DNA of 64,000 bases from Zhuqueibacter pondensis (lineage in GTDB: Bacteria; Zhuqueibacterota; Zhuqueibacteria; Zhuqueibacterales; Zhuqueibacteraceae): assembly GCA_034505955.1 (NCBI GenBank), contig JAPDQK010000002.1:124001-188000 (forward strand). Reading direction: 5' to 3'. Every line of letters starts with the position of its first letter. Position 1 is the first letter of the stretch. Positions 41,733 through 50,916 of the stretch are shown here, piece after piece. The notes under the pieces were generated by a model that searched no databases, was not told the DNA's origin, and saw only the letters and a list, made by a program, of their open reading frames with translations. The position numbers and the translations under genes are program-made.

Positions 41733-42422
41733 ATGCGCTATCTGACTTTTTTGGTGATTGTCGTTCTGGCGATTGGGATTTCTGGCTGCAGCAAAAAAGC
41801 TTCGGAAGACCGGTCTGCGTCAAAAGTGAGTGGGACGGAATCAAACCGGCCGCTCACCGCTGCCGAGATTCAGGCTGTGATCGACAAAGCCCAGGCGACC
41901 CCTTTGGTAGACGTGGCCGATGACGAGGTTGGCCTCATCGAAACCGACTCCGGCCGCATCGTGCTCGAGCTTTTTCCGAAGGTGGCGCCGCATCATTGCC
42001 GCAGCTTCAAACGTCTGGCAACCAGCGGCTTCTATGATGGCACCACATTCCATCGTGTCATCCCGGGCTTCATGATTCAGGGAGGTGACATTTTTTCTCG
42101 CGATGATGATCCGGGTAATGACGGTACCGGTGGTCCCGGCTACAATCTGCCGGCCGAATTCAGCAAGCTGCATCATGAACGCGGTACACTTTCCATGGCG
42201 CGGCGCGGTGATGATATCAACTCTGCCGGCAGCCAGTTTTTCATTTGCGTGGCGCCGGCACCGCATCTGGATGGCCAGTATACCATTTGGGGCCGCGTGT
42301 TGGAAGGAATGGACGTGGTGGATAAAATTGTCGCTGCCGCCGGCACCGATCCAATGAAACAAAACCCGGACAATCCGGTCGTCATGAAAAAAGTGCGAGT
42401 GGTGAAACGTAATGAGCTCTAA
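41733..42422 (+). CDS. Cyclophilin-type peptidyl-prolyl isomerase lipoprotein
   Basis: A 229-residue lipoprotein (ISGC lipobox, Cys19). The cyclophilin domain has GFYDGTTFHRVIPGFMIQGGD, GPGYNLPAEFSKLHHERGTLSMAR and SAGSQFFI, with the catalytic Arg in FHRV. The acylated protein would fold substrates at the periplasmic side. It overlaps the following S8 protease gene by 11 bp, so the pair may be co-regulated, for instance to fold and mature exported proteins. Confidence 0.93.
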   Translation: MRYLTFLVIVVLAIGISGCSKKASEDRSASKVSGTESNRPLTAAEIQAVIDKAQATPLVDVADDEVGLIETDSGRIVLELFPKVAPHHCRSFKRLATSGFYDGTTFHRVIPGFMIQGGDIFSRDDDPGNDGTGGPGYNLPAEFSKLHHERGTLSMARRGDDINSAGSQFFICVAPAPHLDGQYTIWGRVLEGMDVVDKIVAAAGTDPMKQNPDNPVVMKKVRVVKRNEL

Positions 42423-44490
42423 ACGACTCCTGCTGTTGCTTGCCGCTCTGATGTTCATTCTGCCCGTTCATGCAGAAAAAGCTGGCGCTGCGGAACAATA
42501 CAAATATTGGATTTTTTTTCGCGACAAGGGACCGGAGGTTTTGAGCAAGCGCAGCGCTTTGCTGGACGAAGCGCAAAAGCGCCTCTCACCACGCGCGCTG
42601 CAGCGCCGCGCCAAAGTCCTTCCTGCCACCGCATTGGTTGATGAGTCGGATATCGATCTTTATCAACCGTACCTCAATGAGCTGGCCGGCCGCGGTTTTT
42701 CGCCGATTGTGACTTCCCGATGGTTGAACGCAGTGAGTATTTGGGCCACGCCGGAAGAAGCCGCGGCCTTGCAAAGCTTGCCATTTGTCAAAGGTGTGCA
42801 GCGGGTGGCAAGTTTGAAAATTCCGCCCGCTCCGGAAGCTGCACCGGAGCCACCCCAGCTTTTCAAGATTGCTGCCCACCGCTTCGAGTATGGTGCCTCA
42901 TTGGCGCAGATGGAACAGATTCGCGCCACGATTTTGCACGATGCCGGTATTTTCGGCATCGGTGTGATCGTCGGCATGATGGACTCCGGTTTTCAATGGC
43001 GCAAGCACGAGGCTTTTGCAAATTTAAAAGTGCTGGCGGAATGGGATGTCGCACACAATGACAGCTTGACGAGTGATGAGGCCGGCCAGGATTGCCCTGG
43101 CGAGCAGAGCCACGGTACACAAACGCTTTCCGTGATCGCCGGCTTTGCTCCGGGTAATTTGATTGGGCCGGCTTTTGGGGCGCGTTATCTCCTCGCGAAA
43201 ACCGAGATAGACCGCAACGTTAATTGTCAGCGGAGCGAGACCAATGCCGAAGAGGACAATTGGGCGCAAGCGGTCGAATGGATGGAAGAGCTCGGCGTTG
43301 AGGTCACCTCGACCTCGTTGGGTTACAGCACTTTTGATGAAGGCCAGCGTAGTTACACGCCGGGGGAGATGGATGGCAAGACCGCGATCATCACCAAAGC
43401 TGCTGAAATGGCTGCGCGCAAAGGCGTGATTGTGGTCAACGCGGCTGGCAATGAAGGGGGCAATTCCTGGCGCATTATCGCAGCGCCGGCTGATGGCGCT
43501 CATGTCATTGCGGTTGGTGCCGTTTATTCGACTGGTGATGTCACGTATTTTTCGAGCCGTGGTCCGACTGCCGACGGTCGCATCAAGCCGGATGTGATGG
43601 CAATGGGTTCGGGTGTGCGCGTAGTGTCTCCCGGCAGCACGAACCAGTACGGCTTCAATGAAGGCACCTCATTTGCATGTCCGCTGGCTGCCGGTGTGGT
43701 GGCGCAGATTCTCTCGGCGCATCCCGAGGTGACGCCAGACCAAATGATCAATGTGTTGCATGCAACGTCCAGCATGGCAAATGCGCCAAACAAGGATTAT
43801 GGGTATGGCATTGTCAATGCCGTTGCCGCCATTACCTCATTGGGCCCGGCATTCAGCAACTTGCCGCATATTGACACTCTGCAACCGGGCATGTTCGACG
43901 TTACCATGCGCGTGCTCTCTCGCGATGGCATTCAGCCCGGCAGCATGAAGATATGCTATGCGCCTCGTGGGAGCGGCGCTTACGTTACCGTGCCAATGGC
44001 GCCGCAGGATTCGATTTCTTATGTGGCACAAATCCCGCGCCCGGCGCATTCGCAAGATACTTTGCAGGTTTATTTCACCGCAACGGATTTTGGTTTTGGC
44101 GATGTCAGCTATCCCAAGCGCGCACCGGCGCAGGTCTTTCTCGTTACGCGCAACGGCTTGTTGCCCATCTCCACTGAAGGTCCACGCCCCTTACCGAGCA
44201 CGTTTTTTCTTGCACCCACTCGACCGAATCCGTTCGGCAGCCTGAATACGAAAGTGACCCGCCTCAGTTTTGATTTGCCACTCTCCGGTTTGGTACGTAT
44301 CCGGATTTACAACATCCTGGGGCAGCGCGTGCGCACCCTTTTTGAGGCCCAACTGCCGGCAGGTCATTATGAAAATTTTACCTGGGATGGCACCGATGAT
44401 TTGAAACAGCCCGTGGCTGGTGGTGTCTATATTTTCGAGGTTTCGACGCCTGTGGGAGTGGGGCGACGAAAGATTTTGCTGCTGCGATAA
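42412..44490 (+). CDS. Secreted S8 subtilisin-like protease with C-terminal sorting domain
   Basis: A 692-residue exported protease. Signal peptide at residues 1-21; a propeptide-like region with SKRSALLDEAQKRLSPRALQRRAK, then catalytic Asp in GVIVGMMDSGF, His in EQSHGTQTLSVIAG, the oxyanion Asn in VVNAAGNEGG and the catalytic Ser in NEGTSFACPLAAGVVA. The C-terminus (from about residue 600) has FLAPTRPNPFGSL, VRIRIYNILGQRVRTLFE and GVYIFEVSTPVG, a FlgD-Ig/type IX-like sorting domain that anchors or exports the protein. Cleavage of the domain after export is inferred. Confidence 0.93.
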   Translation: MSSKRLLLLLAALMFILPVHAEKAGAAEQYKYWIFFRDKGPEVLSKRSALLDEAQKRLSPRALQRRAKVLPATALVDESDIDLYQPYLNELAGRGFSPIVTSRWLNAVSIWATPEEAAALQSLPFVKGVQRVASLKIPPAPEAAPEPPQLFKIAAHRFEYGASLAQMEQIRATILHDAGIFGIGVIVGMMDSGFQWRKHEAFANLKVLAEWDVAHNDSLTSDEAGQDCPGEQSHGTQTLSVIAGFAPGNLIGPAFGARYLLAKTEIDRNVNCQRSETNAEEDNWAQAVEWMEELGVEVTSTSLGYSTFDEGQRSYTPGEMDGKTAIITKAAEMAARKGVIVVNAAGNEGGNSWRIIAAPADGAHVIAVGAVYSTGDVTYFSSRGPTADGRIKPDVMAMGSGVRVVSPGSTNQYGFNEGTSFACPLAAGVVAQILSAHPEVTPDQMINVLHATSSMANAPNKDYGYGIVNAVAAITSLGPAFSNLPHIDTLQPGMFDVTMRVLSRDGIQPGSMKICYAPRGSGAYVTVPMAPQDSISYVAQIPRPAHSQDTLQVYFTATDFGFGDVSYPKRAPAQVFLVTRNGLLPISTEGPRPLPSTFFLAPTRPNPFGSLNTKVTRLSFDLPLSGLVRIRIYNILGQRVRTLFEAQLPAGHYENFTWDGTDDLKQPVAGGVYIFEVSTPVGVGRRKILLLR

Positions 44491-44496
44491 GGCCAT

Positions 44497-44550
44497 TTGG
44501 ATTATTGGAGTGCCGGGCTTCATCCATCCAGCACTCCAAATCCTTCTTTT
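44497..44550 (+). terminator. Stem-loop after the S8 protease gene
   Basis: TTGGAGTGC (44505-44513) and GCACTCCAA (44531-44539) pair, followed by a T-rich tract. It sits between the protease and patatin genes. Confidence 0.65.
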
Positions 44551-44567
44551 GGAGATCGAATTCCACT

Positions 44568-45470
44568 GTGTCCAGAAAATTACGAGTCGGTTTGGCCCTC
44601 GGCGGTGGTGGCGCGCGTGGCCTGGCGCATATCGGCGTGCTCAAAGTCCTCGAAGCGAACCAAATACCCATCGACATGATCGCCGGCACCAGTATTGGCG
44701 CGATCGTGGGCGCGGTTTATGCGCTGAATCCCAAGGCCAGCGTGCTGGAACAGCGTGCGCTGGCTTTTTTACAGGCACCGGAATTTCATGAAAGCGGGCT
44801 GGATCTCTTTCACAAGAAGAAGGCTGCGGAAAACTTTTTTGCGCAAGTGGCCAAACATGTCAAAGAGCGCGTGGTGATCAATTTGGCGCCCAGCCGGATT
44901 TCGCTGCTCGGCGGATGGCGGATCACGCGTGCCGTGGAATACCTGCTCGAAGACAGGAAATTCGAGAATTGCCGAATCCCATTTGCCTGCGTGGCTGCCG
45001 ATCTCATTACCGGCGAGGAAATCGTTTTTCGTCGCGGCAGCCTGCGCAAAGCCGTGGCCGCGAGCATGTCGATTCCCGGCTTTCTGCCACCGGTGCAACA
45101 TGACGGCCATTTATTGGTGGATGGCGCCGTGGTCGCCCTGGTGCCGGTCAAAGCCTGCAAACTTCTCGGCGCTGATCTCGTGATCGCAGTGGATGTGAGC
45201 CAGTCGCTCAACGCAAGTGACACCTTTGACAACGTGATTGACATCGTCTTTCGCGCCTCCAGTATCACGGCACACAAATGGAATCAAGTCCTGCTCCAGG
45301 ACGCAGATGTGATTATCCGGCCGCGGGTGGGAAATGTTCATTGGTCTGAATTTCATGACATGCAGACTCTGATTGCAGAAGGTGAAAACGCCGCAAAAAA
45401 GATGTTGCGCAAAATCGAGCGTCTGGTTGAGAGAAAACCAGCCCTCTGGCGGCGCTGGTTTGGGAGGTGA
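44568..45470 (+). CDS. Patatin-like phospholipase (RssA type)
   Basis: A 300-residue patatin domain: GGGGARGLAHIGVL oxyanion loop, nucleophile serine in AGTSIGAIVGA and catalytic Asp in VDGAVVALVP. The closest family pattern is RssA/NTE-like cytosolic lipases. A GTG start at 44568 gives the usual SRKLRVGLALGGGGARG beginning and has GGAG upstream; a TTG at 44505 would add 21 residues overlapping the terminator. Role probably phospholipid turnover; the substrate is unknown. Confidence 0.9.
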   Translation: MSRKLRVGLALGGGGARGLAHIGVLKVLEANQIPIDMIAGTSIGAIVGAVYALNPKASVLEQRALAFLQAPEFHESGLDLFHKKKAAENFFAQVAKHVKERVVINLAPSRISLLGGWRITRAVEYLLEDRKFENCRIPFACVAADLITGEEIVFRRGSLRKAVAASMSIPGFLPPVQHDGHLLVDGAVVALVPVKACKLLGADLVIAVDVSQSLNASDTFDNVIDIVFRASSITAHKWNQVLLQDADVIIRPRVGNVHWSEFHDMQTLIAEGENAAKKMLRKIERLVERKPALWRRWFGR

Positions 45471-45765
45471 CAGTGATTTGAGACCGGATGCTGATTACCG
45501 TCTGCGGTGGGTTTGATGTCTGGCATCGATCATCGCCATGCCCATCTCCGCAGTCGACACAAACAGCCTGTAAATAAATCATGAATAAAAAATTTTTCCA
45601 AGGATTGACATTGATCAATGCGCTGCTTATATTATAATACAGCAACAATTTTCCTCCAGGGAATTGCTCAAAGGAGTTGATGGCGGTAGCAGGGAGCGCG
45701 AAGACGATCATGTAGAAATTTTTCAAACAGAATGGATTCTGGCTGAATCGCCAAGTCCGGGAGAT
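45471..45765. other. Intergenic region with strong promoter before the second PtsN-like gene
   Basis: The promoter at 45605-45633 is the only clear signal. An in-frame TTG at 45664 would extend the PtsN-like protein by 34 residues; family length favours the ATG at 45766. Confidence 0.55.
45605..45633 (+). promoter_or_regulatory. Sigma-70-like promoter
   Basis: TTGACA with a 17-bp spacer to TATATT (a further TATAAT follows 5 bp later). Confidence 0.75.
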
Positions 45766-46257
45766 ATGTTCGTGCAACTATCTGAGTTCCTTTCGGAACA
45801 GCTCATTCTCCTCGGGTTGGAGGCAAAAGACAAAATCGAAGCTTTTCGTGCCATGGTCGCCAGGATGGCGAGCCAAAATGCCATTACCAGCCCCGAGACT
45901 TTTCTTGAGGAAGTGATCAAACGCGAGTCGATCGAGCCGACCTGTATCGGCCGAGGTGTCGCGTTTCCCCACACCCGCACCATGTGTGTTACCCGACCAG
46001 TGATTGCCCTTGGCCGCACCAAAGCCAGCATTCCATTTACCTCAAACGATTCTGACAATGTGCAGTTGATCTTTGTCATGGGAACTCCGAAGGATGATTC
46101 CAACACCTATTTACAAATTCTCGCGCGCCTATGCCGGCTGCTGCGGCAAAACAACTTCCGTGAGCGTCTCCTGACAGCAGCCACACCCAAAGAGATCGTT
46201 AATTTATTCAATGAATTCGACACACCTGCAGTCGAGCAATCGATGGCAACTAATTGA
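45766..46257 (+). CDS. PTS EIIA-type (PtsN-like) protein, second copy
   Basis: A 163-residue EIIA(Fru/Ntr) domain with phosphorylated His69 in IGRGVAFPHTRT and the LGRTKASIPF block. It differs from the copy at 37262 in most positions, so the two are old paralogues. Like the first, it has no EIIB/EIIC partner nearby. A second protein of 84 residues and an inner membrane PAP2 follow. Confidence 0.88.
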   Translation: MFVQLSEFLSEQLILLGLEAKDKIEAFRAMVARMASQNAITSPETFLEEVIKRESIEPTCIGRGVAFPHTRTMCVTRPVIALGRTKASIPFTSNDSDNVQLIFVMGTPKDDSNTYLQILARLCRLLRQNNFRERLLTAATPKEIVNLFNEFDTPAVEQSMATN

Positions 46258-46320
46258 CCGTGACTATGATTGCTCGACTTTTTTATGCCCCGGCTCATCA
46301 CGCATATTTGAATTTTTGCC

Positions 46321-46575
46321 ATGAACGAACCCACCAATCGCATCGCCACTGTAACCTCCAGTGACCGTATTGCGGCACAGACGCGAGATGACGAGGGCGG
46401 TATGGTCATTGGTAACAAGGTTTCCTCTTTATCGCTTTCAAGCATCGACCAGAGCGTTTCACCTGAAGACGCCACCCGGCTTGTTGACACGTTTGAGCGA
46501 TTGGCCGATCATGAACATCCCGTTCTGGTTTTCACCACTGGGGGCACCGGCATAGCCATGCGGAGCTTGATATGA
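46321..46575 (+). CDS. Small hypothetical protein
   Basis: An 84-residue frame that ends within the first codons of the PAP2 gene (4-bp overlap). It has no recognised motif, and its Ser/Thr/Asp content is high at the start. The overlap argues for a real gene, but the composition is ordinary and evidence is weak. Confidence 0.4.
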   Translation: MNEPTNRIATVTSSDRIAAQTRDDEGGMVIGNKVSSLSLSSIDQSVSPEDATRLVDTFERLADHEHPVLVFTTGGTGIAMRSLI

Positions 46576-47606
46576 CCTGGACCGAGCTGCGCCATCATTT
46601 ACAACATCCCGACCACAAATGGAAAATCTATGTGTTGCTTGGCGTCATGGCCTATTTTGTTGCCATCAATCAGATCATCAAGGTCAGGCCGGATCACATT
46701 TTTTTGGCTTTGGTGCTGTTTTCCTTCGTTCTCGGCAAACAACGCGCCCGGCGCTTTCTCATTGACTGGCTGCCCTTCGTGTTATTTTGGATCGGCTATG
46801 ACATGATGCGTGGCATTGCCGACTCCGTGCGCGGCACCATTCACATCGTGGAGCCTTATCGTTGGGAGTTGGCGCTGTTCGGCAATCTCAGCGGCGAGAT
46901 TCCTCCTTTTCTCTTGCAGCGCGTGCGCGAAGCAGTGGAATGGGGCTGGCTGCGAAAGCTGATCGATGTGTTGGCCGCCAATTTTTACACCGCCCATTTT
47001 GCTTTGCCTTTGCTGCTGGGCTGGGTTTTCTGGCATACCACCAATGATCGGCCAATGTTCTACAAATTTGTCTATACGCTCACGATATTGAATGTCCTCG
47101 CGTTGCTCACCTTCATGGCATATCCGGCAGCGCCTCCATGGTACGTATACAATTACGGCTTCTCCTCGCCGGAGCCCAATTCGAGTTTTTGGGCAATCAG
47201 CGCCGGCAATCTCATCGACGTTGATCGTCTGCTCGGGGTGAAATTTTTTACGACTTTGTGGGATTCATTTAACGCTAACCATTTTGCCGCAATTCCGTCG
47301 CTGCACGGCGCTTATCCCATCGTTCTGTCATTTTTTGCCTTCAAGAAATTTCGCTGGAATCCGTGGTTGCTGTGCTGTTATCCGGCGGCGGTGTGGTTCT
47401 CAGCGGTGTATTTGAATCATCATTATATCATCGACCTGATCATCGGCGGTCTTTATGTGATGGTCGCCTATTTTCTCGCCACTCGGCTTGCTTATCCACT
47501 TTTGTTTGCTCGCTTTATTGAGCCCCGACCGGAACCGGCAGACTTGGTCATGTCGATGGCAGACCGTGTTCGCCAGCCGGCCGAGATCTCTTCGATGCAA
47601 AATTGA
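46572..47606 (+). CDS. PAP2-family phosphatase, inositolphosphorylceramide-synthase-like (Aur1)
   Basis: A 344-residue multi-helix protein. The PAP2 motifs AAIPSLHGAYPIVLSFFAF (SLHG) and LNHHYIIDLIIGGLYV (HHYIID) supply the catalytic His residues; MAYPAAPPW is the Aur1/Ipt1-like motif between them. Eukaryotic enzymes of this kind transfer inositol phosphate to ceramide. In bacteria related proteins make phosphosphingolipids or phosphatidylinositol-like lipids, but donor and acceptor here are unknown. It precedes a FabH-type gene, which may relate to its fatty substrate. Confidence 0.83.
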   Translation: MTWTELRHHLQHPDHKWKIYVLLGVMAYFVAINQIIKVRPDHIFLALVLFSFVLGKQRARRFLIDWLPFVLFWIGYDMMRGIADSVRGTIHIVEPYRWELALFGNLSGEIPPFLLQRVREAVEWGWLRKLIDVLAANFYTAHFALPLLLGWVFWHTTNDRPMFYKFVYTLTILNVLALLTFMAYPAAPPWYVYNYGFSSPEPNSSFWAISAGNLIDVDRLLGVKFFTTLWDSFNANHFAAIPSLHGAYPIVLSFFAFKKFRWNPWLLCCYPAAVWFSAVYLNHHYIIDLIIGGLYVMVAYFLATRLAYPLLFARFIEPRPEPADLVMSMADRVRQPAEISSMQN

Positions 47607-47686
47607 GCAGTGCGTTATAAAAACTCTGTTGGCAAGAATCTTTAACCGTCGTTCCTATTTACCCAGTAACCGAGAGGAGGTGGGAC

Positions 47687-48679
47687 ATGAGACGTGCGCG
47701 TATTATCAGCACCGGGCGCTATGTACCCGAGAAGATTGTCACCAACGAAGATATGATGAAATTGGTGCCCACCAGCGATGAATGGATTCGCGAGCGCACC
47801 GGCATTGTGCAGCGACATTTCGTCGATCGCGAGATCGGGGTTTCGGACCTCGGCTGTGAAGCATCTAAAATTGCCCTGGAACGGGCCGGGCTGAAGCCGG
47901 CAGACATCGATTTCATCATTTTCGCGACCTTGAGCCCGGATTACATGTTTCCCGGATCCGGCTGTGTCATGCAAGAAAAGCTTGGCGTCAAAGGAATCGG
48001 CGCATTGGACGTGCGCACGCAATGCACCGGCTTCATTTACGGTCTTGCCGTCGCTGACGCTTTTATTCGCGCCGGTCAGTACCAGCGCATTCTTCTGGTC
48101 GGTGCGGAAATTCATTCCACCGGTTTGGAGTACAGCGAGCGCGGCCGCCACATCGCGGTGCTGTTCGGCGATGGCGCCGGCGCCGTAATTCTCGAAGCCA
48201 GTGAAAATGATCGCGGTATTCTCTCCGTCCACTTGCATGCCGATGGCCGTTATGTGAAGGAACTGTGGGCGGAAAATCCCGGCAGCCGGCGCATCCCCCG
48301 GCTTTATCCCGGCATTCTCGAAGATGGTACTTGTTATCCGCAAATGAACGGCCGCGAAGTATTCAAACATGCCGTCACCAAATTCCCCGAAGTCATCCTG
48401 GAAGCGCTCAACGCCAACAACTTTACCCTCGATGACGTCAAGCTCGTGATCCCCCATCAGGCGAATTTGCGCATCACCGAAGCGGTGACGCAACGCCTGG
48501 GCCTGCCGCCGGAGAAGATGTTCAGCAATATTGAACGCTACGGCAACACCACGGCCGCCTCGATTCCCATCGCACTCGACGAAGCCCTGGAAATGGGAAA
48601 AATTCAGGAAGGCGATCTCATCGTCCTGGCTTCATTTGGCAGCGGCTTCACCTGGGCCAGTGCCGCCGTCAGGTGGTAA
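47687..48679 (+). CDS. fabH: Beta-ketoacyl-ACP synthase III
   Basis: A 330-residue thiolase-fold enzyme. The catalytic Cys113 in DVRTQCTGF, His257 in VIPHQANLRI and Asn287 in ERYGNTTAAS form the FabH triad; LFGDGAGAVILE is conserved too. It condenses an acyl-CoA primer with malonyl-ACP, starting fatty acid synthesis. A strong GAGGAGG (47677-47683) precedes the ATG. FabH paralogues with other acyl partners (OleA, polyketide) exist, so the exact primer is open. Confidence 0.93.
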   Translation: MRRARIISTGRYVPEKIVTNEDMMKLVPTSDEWIRERTGIVQRHFVDREIGVSDLGCEASKIALERAGLKPADIDFIIFATLSPDYMFPGSGCVMQEKLGVKGIGALDVRTQCTGFIYGLAVADAFIRAGQYQRILLVGAEIHSTGLEYSERGRHIAVLFGDGAGAVILEASENDRGILSVHLHADGRYVKELWAENPGSRRIPRLYPGILEDGTCYPQMNGREVFKHAVTKFPEVILEALNANNFTLDDVKLVIPHQANLRITEAVTQRLGLPPEKMFSNIERYGNTTAASIPIALDEALEMGKIQEGDLIVLASFGSGFTWASAAVRW

Positions 48680-48695
48680 CCTTGATTATTCAGAA

Positions 48696-48752
48696 CCGCG
48701 AAGACTGCCTCCCTTGGACGCTCCTGCAGGCGTACCCTTGACCTCTTCGCGG
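48696..48752. repeat. Inverted repeat in the gap before the CARF gene
   Basis: CCGCGAAGA (48696-48704) and TCTTCGCGG (48744-48752) form a 9-bp stem. Possibly a terminator-like or attenuator structure; no T tract follows. Confidence 0.5.
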
Positions 48753-48899
48753 CAAAATTTGTGAACCATCCAGGTTACGCAAAATCAGCGATCAGGTGGT
48801 ATGTAACAGAAGAGGTTAAGCATCCTGCCGAAGGGAGGAAGTGGCGCTGAATTGCGCGGTTAAGGACGACAACAGACTAACCAATCTGAAAGCTGAGCG

Positions 48900-50012
48900 A
48901 TGGCAAAACCTAAAATAGTTTTAATGACAGTGGGGGTGCTCATTGTTCATAAACTTGCGGAAAACGAAAAACCGCTGTGGGAGGGAATGAAAGGCACCGA
49001 CTTGCTCACGCTGCGGGAAGGCAACGCCCGCAAGCAACGCGAATTGGAAAAACGTGTAATCGCCCGTTTGTGCGAGTTGGATTTGAGTAAACCTTCCGGC
49101 CTGCACATGATAGCCCCGGAGCTGACGAGCCTGGCGGCAATTGGCCTCGGCCCGGAAGATGAAGTGGCACTGTTTGCCAGCGAGTCAGCCGCCGGGATTT
49201 TTACGGCACGTGTCTTGTCCCAGTACATCAAGCAAGTATGGCATGCTGTCGCAGAGATGGAAGTCATTACCGGCTTGCAAGGTCAGGATGCCGGGCTGTT
49301 CCGCAGTGTCGGCGTGCAGCGTTACGTGCAATCTGTGCTCCGCTGGCTGTCGCGGCCGGGCATCGCATACACCCATGAGGTTTTCCTGAATGCCTCGGCC
49401 GGATATAAGAGCCTCATTCCTTACACCACGCTTGTCGGGATGCTCTTCGGGGTACCTTTGAAATATACATTCGAGTCTTCGGATGTTGTGCTCACCGTGC
49501 CGCCTGTGCCGGTCACCTGTGACCGGGAGCTGTTGGCGCGAGTCGAGCCGCTTTTGGCCCGCCTGGATGCCGAAAGCGAACTGCCTCAGCAAGAGGTCCT
49601 GAATGGATTGAACGGCCCGGATCGCGAGCTGCTTATGCCCTTGCTGGAATTTGCCAATGGCAAATTCAGTCTCTCGGCGCTGGGTTTGGCCGTTTACGAG
49701 CGTTTCAAATCGCCGCCACCACTCGAGCCCTCGAAGCGCACTCCCAAGGACAAAGATCTCACTCGAAACTGGGACAAGATACCCAACCGCACACAAGCGT
49801 TTGAACGATTTCGCGCACGCTTGGGCGAGTGCCAATGGGTGGACGGCTATCGCTTTTTGAACGGCGTTGATGGCGCGCGTCGTCAAGTCAAACGTGTCGG
49901 TCAGAACCTGCTGGTGGCCTACGATGGCATCGGCTTGGAAGTCGCAACCACGGCACGCCATGATGATCATTATCCCCACGTTCAGGCAGCGATTTTGAAT
50001 TTGATGGAGTAG
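48900..50012 (+). CDS. CARF-domain protein (APE2256/TIGR02619-type), type III CRISPR accessory
   Basis: A 370-residue protein. The N-terminal CARF fold starts with KIVLMTVGVLIVHKL, and the conserved second CARF block EVFLNASAGYKSLIPYTTLVGMLFGVPLKYTFE (about residues 160-192) ends with the family VLTVPPVP turn. CARF proteins bind cyclic oligoadenylates made by Cas10. After a linker (about 225-285), residues 290-370 form a small domain (RFRARLGECQWVDGYRF, ARRQVKRVGQNLLVAYDGIGLEV, TARHDDHYPHV) whose end weakly resembles RelE-type mRNA interferases; that is inference. No cas10 or CRISPR array is in the window. A terminator follows at 50045. Confidence 0.75.
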   Translation: MAKPKIVLMTVGVLIVHKLAENEKPLWEGMKGTDLLTLREGNARKQRELEKRVIARLCELDLSKPSGLHMIAPELTSLAAIGLGPEDEVALFASESAAGIFTARVLSQYIKQVWHAVAEMEVITGLQGQDAGLFRSVGVQRYVQSVLRWLSRPGIAYTHEVFLNASAGYKSLIPYTTLVGMLFGVPLKYTFESSDVVLTVPPVPVTCDRELLARVEPLLARLDAESELPQQEVLNGLNGPDRELLMPLLEFANGKFSLSALGLAVYERFKSPPPLEPSKRTPKDKDLTRNWDKIPNRTQAFERFRARLGECQWVDGYRFLNGVDGARRQVKRVGQNLLVAYDGIGLEVATTARHDDHYPHVQAAILNLME

Positions 50013-50044
50013 CAAAGAATTGGCTTGGGGGGAATCCAATCGAC

Positions 50045-50075
50045 GGCTCTGGCACCTTTGCCAGGGCCTTTTTTG
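50045..50075 (+). terminator. Rho-independent terminator after the CARF gene
   Basis: GGCTCTGGCA and TGCCAGGGCC pair (one G-U) with a loop CCTT, followed by TTTTTTG. Confidence 0.9.
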
Positions 50076-50221
50076 TTTAATTCCGTTTTTGCCCTTTTCC
50101 CTGAGATTGTTATATTGGGAGAAATTCCTGCATATTGGGCTGCTTCTCCTGATCTTGCAGTACTTTTACAATTTGGCTGAAAAACCGGTTTTCTCATGCC
50201 GTCAATTCCGATGAGAAGGCC

Positions 50222-50640
50222 GTGTCCATGATGGAATCGCGTCATTTTATGACCAGTTTTTCAACGCCTGATTCTCTCACAGAAGCTGATTGCGATTTTA
50301 CAATTTTTCGTTATGAACCTGCCTTGCAAATCGAGGAATCAATCCTGTCGCCGCCATTTCTCGGTTGCACCTTGCACGGTGGCTTTGGCCGCGCGTTCAA
50401 GCATGTCGGTTGCTTCGCTCCCGTGACCAACGCTTGCCTGTCCTGCTGCCATCAACGCAATGTCCATACACGCGCTTTTCGATTTCAAATAGCTGTCCGA
50501 AGATCGCATTGCTACGCGTTATCCTGAATCGCTGCGTTCCGAAAATCTCGCCTGCCTTTGCGGAGTTCACGATCGCATGGCCGAATGCGACATACATTCC
50601 TGCCTGATTTTGCACTTGACATTGCGATTCGACTTTGCTA
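50222..50640 (+). pseudogene. Decayed cas6-like CRISPR endoribonuclease fragment
   Basis: A plus-strand frame at 50222 reads FTIFRYEPALQIEESILSPP, FLGCTLHGGFGRAFKH, then VGCF and CLSC, close to the N-terminal signature of Cas6 (an L-P-P, LRGxFG, K and paired-cysteine pattern). After a 1-base frame change near 50450, the other frame gives STQCPYTRF, the expected CPYxxxF motif. The rest is short and lacks the C-terminal RNA-binding G-rich loop, so the gene is broken. Identity rests on pattern only, not a search. Confidence 0.55.
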
Positions 50641-50644
50641 TTTT
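50616..50644 (+). promoter_or_regulatory. Promoter-like site
   Basis: TTGACA, 17 bp, then TATTTT; the sequence TATTTTTG also fits the Bacteroidetes-type TAnnTTTG form. It lies 270 bp before the gene at 50917. Confidence 0.5.
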
Positions 50645-50916
50645 TGTAAAGATTGGAGTTTGACAAATTCGAGGCTGGCAAAGGCGGTGAAAGCAGGCAT
50701 CCCCGCGGCTGCTGGATTTCGTCGTGAGGTGGCGTGATCTACGGAAATGTGGCGCCAACTCAACACGGAAGTGGCGTCGATGACGAGGTATTGGAGGAAT
50801 TGGAGTCGCGCCGGTGGCAGGGGATGCCAATTTTTTATAATGTCTTTTGTGTTCTTGCATCTGCGTGTGATGAGGCGGCGGGGTGGTCATGATTCAATCA
50901 CCACGGGAGGTGTACC

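Larger units (their letters stand above)
50013..50916. other. Gap of 904 bp with terminator, cas6-like remnant and promoter
   Basis: Contains the terminator at 50045-50075, decayed cas6-like sequence (50222-50640) and a promoter match at 50616-50644. From about 50650 to 50916 there is nothing else that I can name. Confidence 0.6.
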
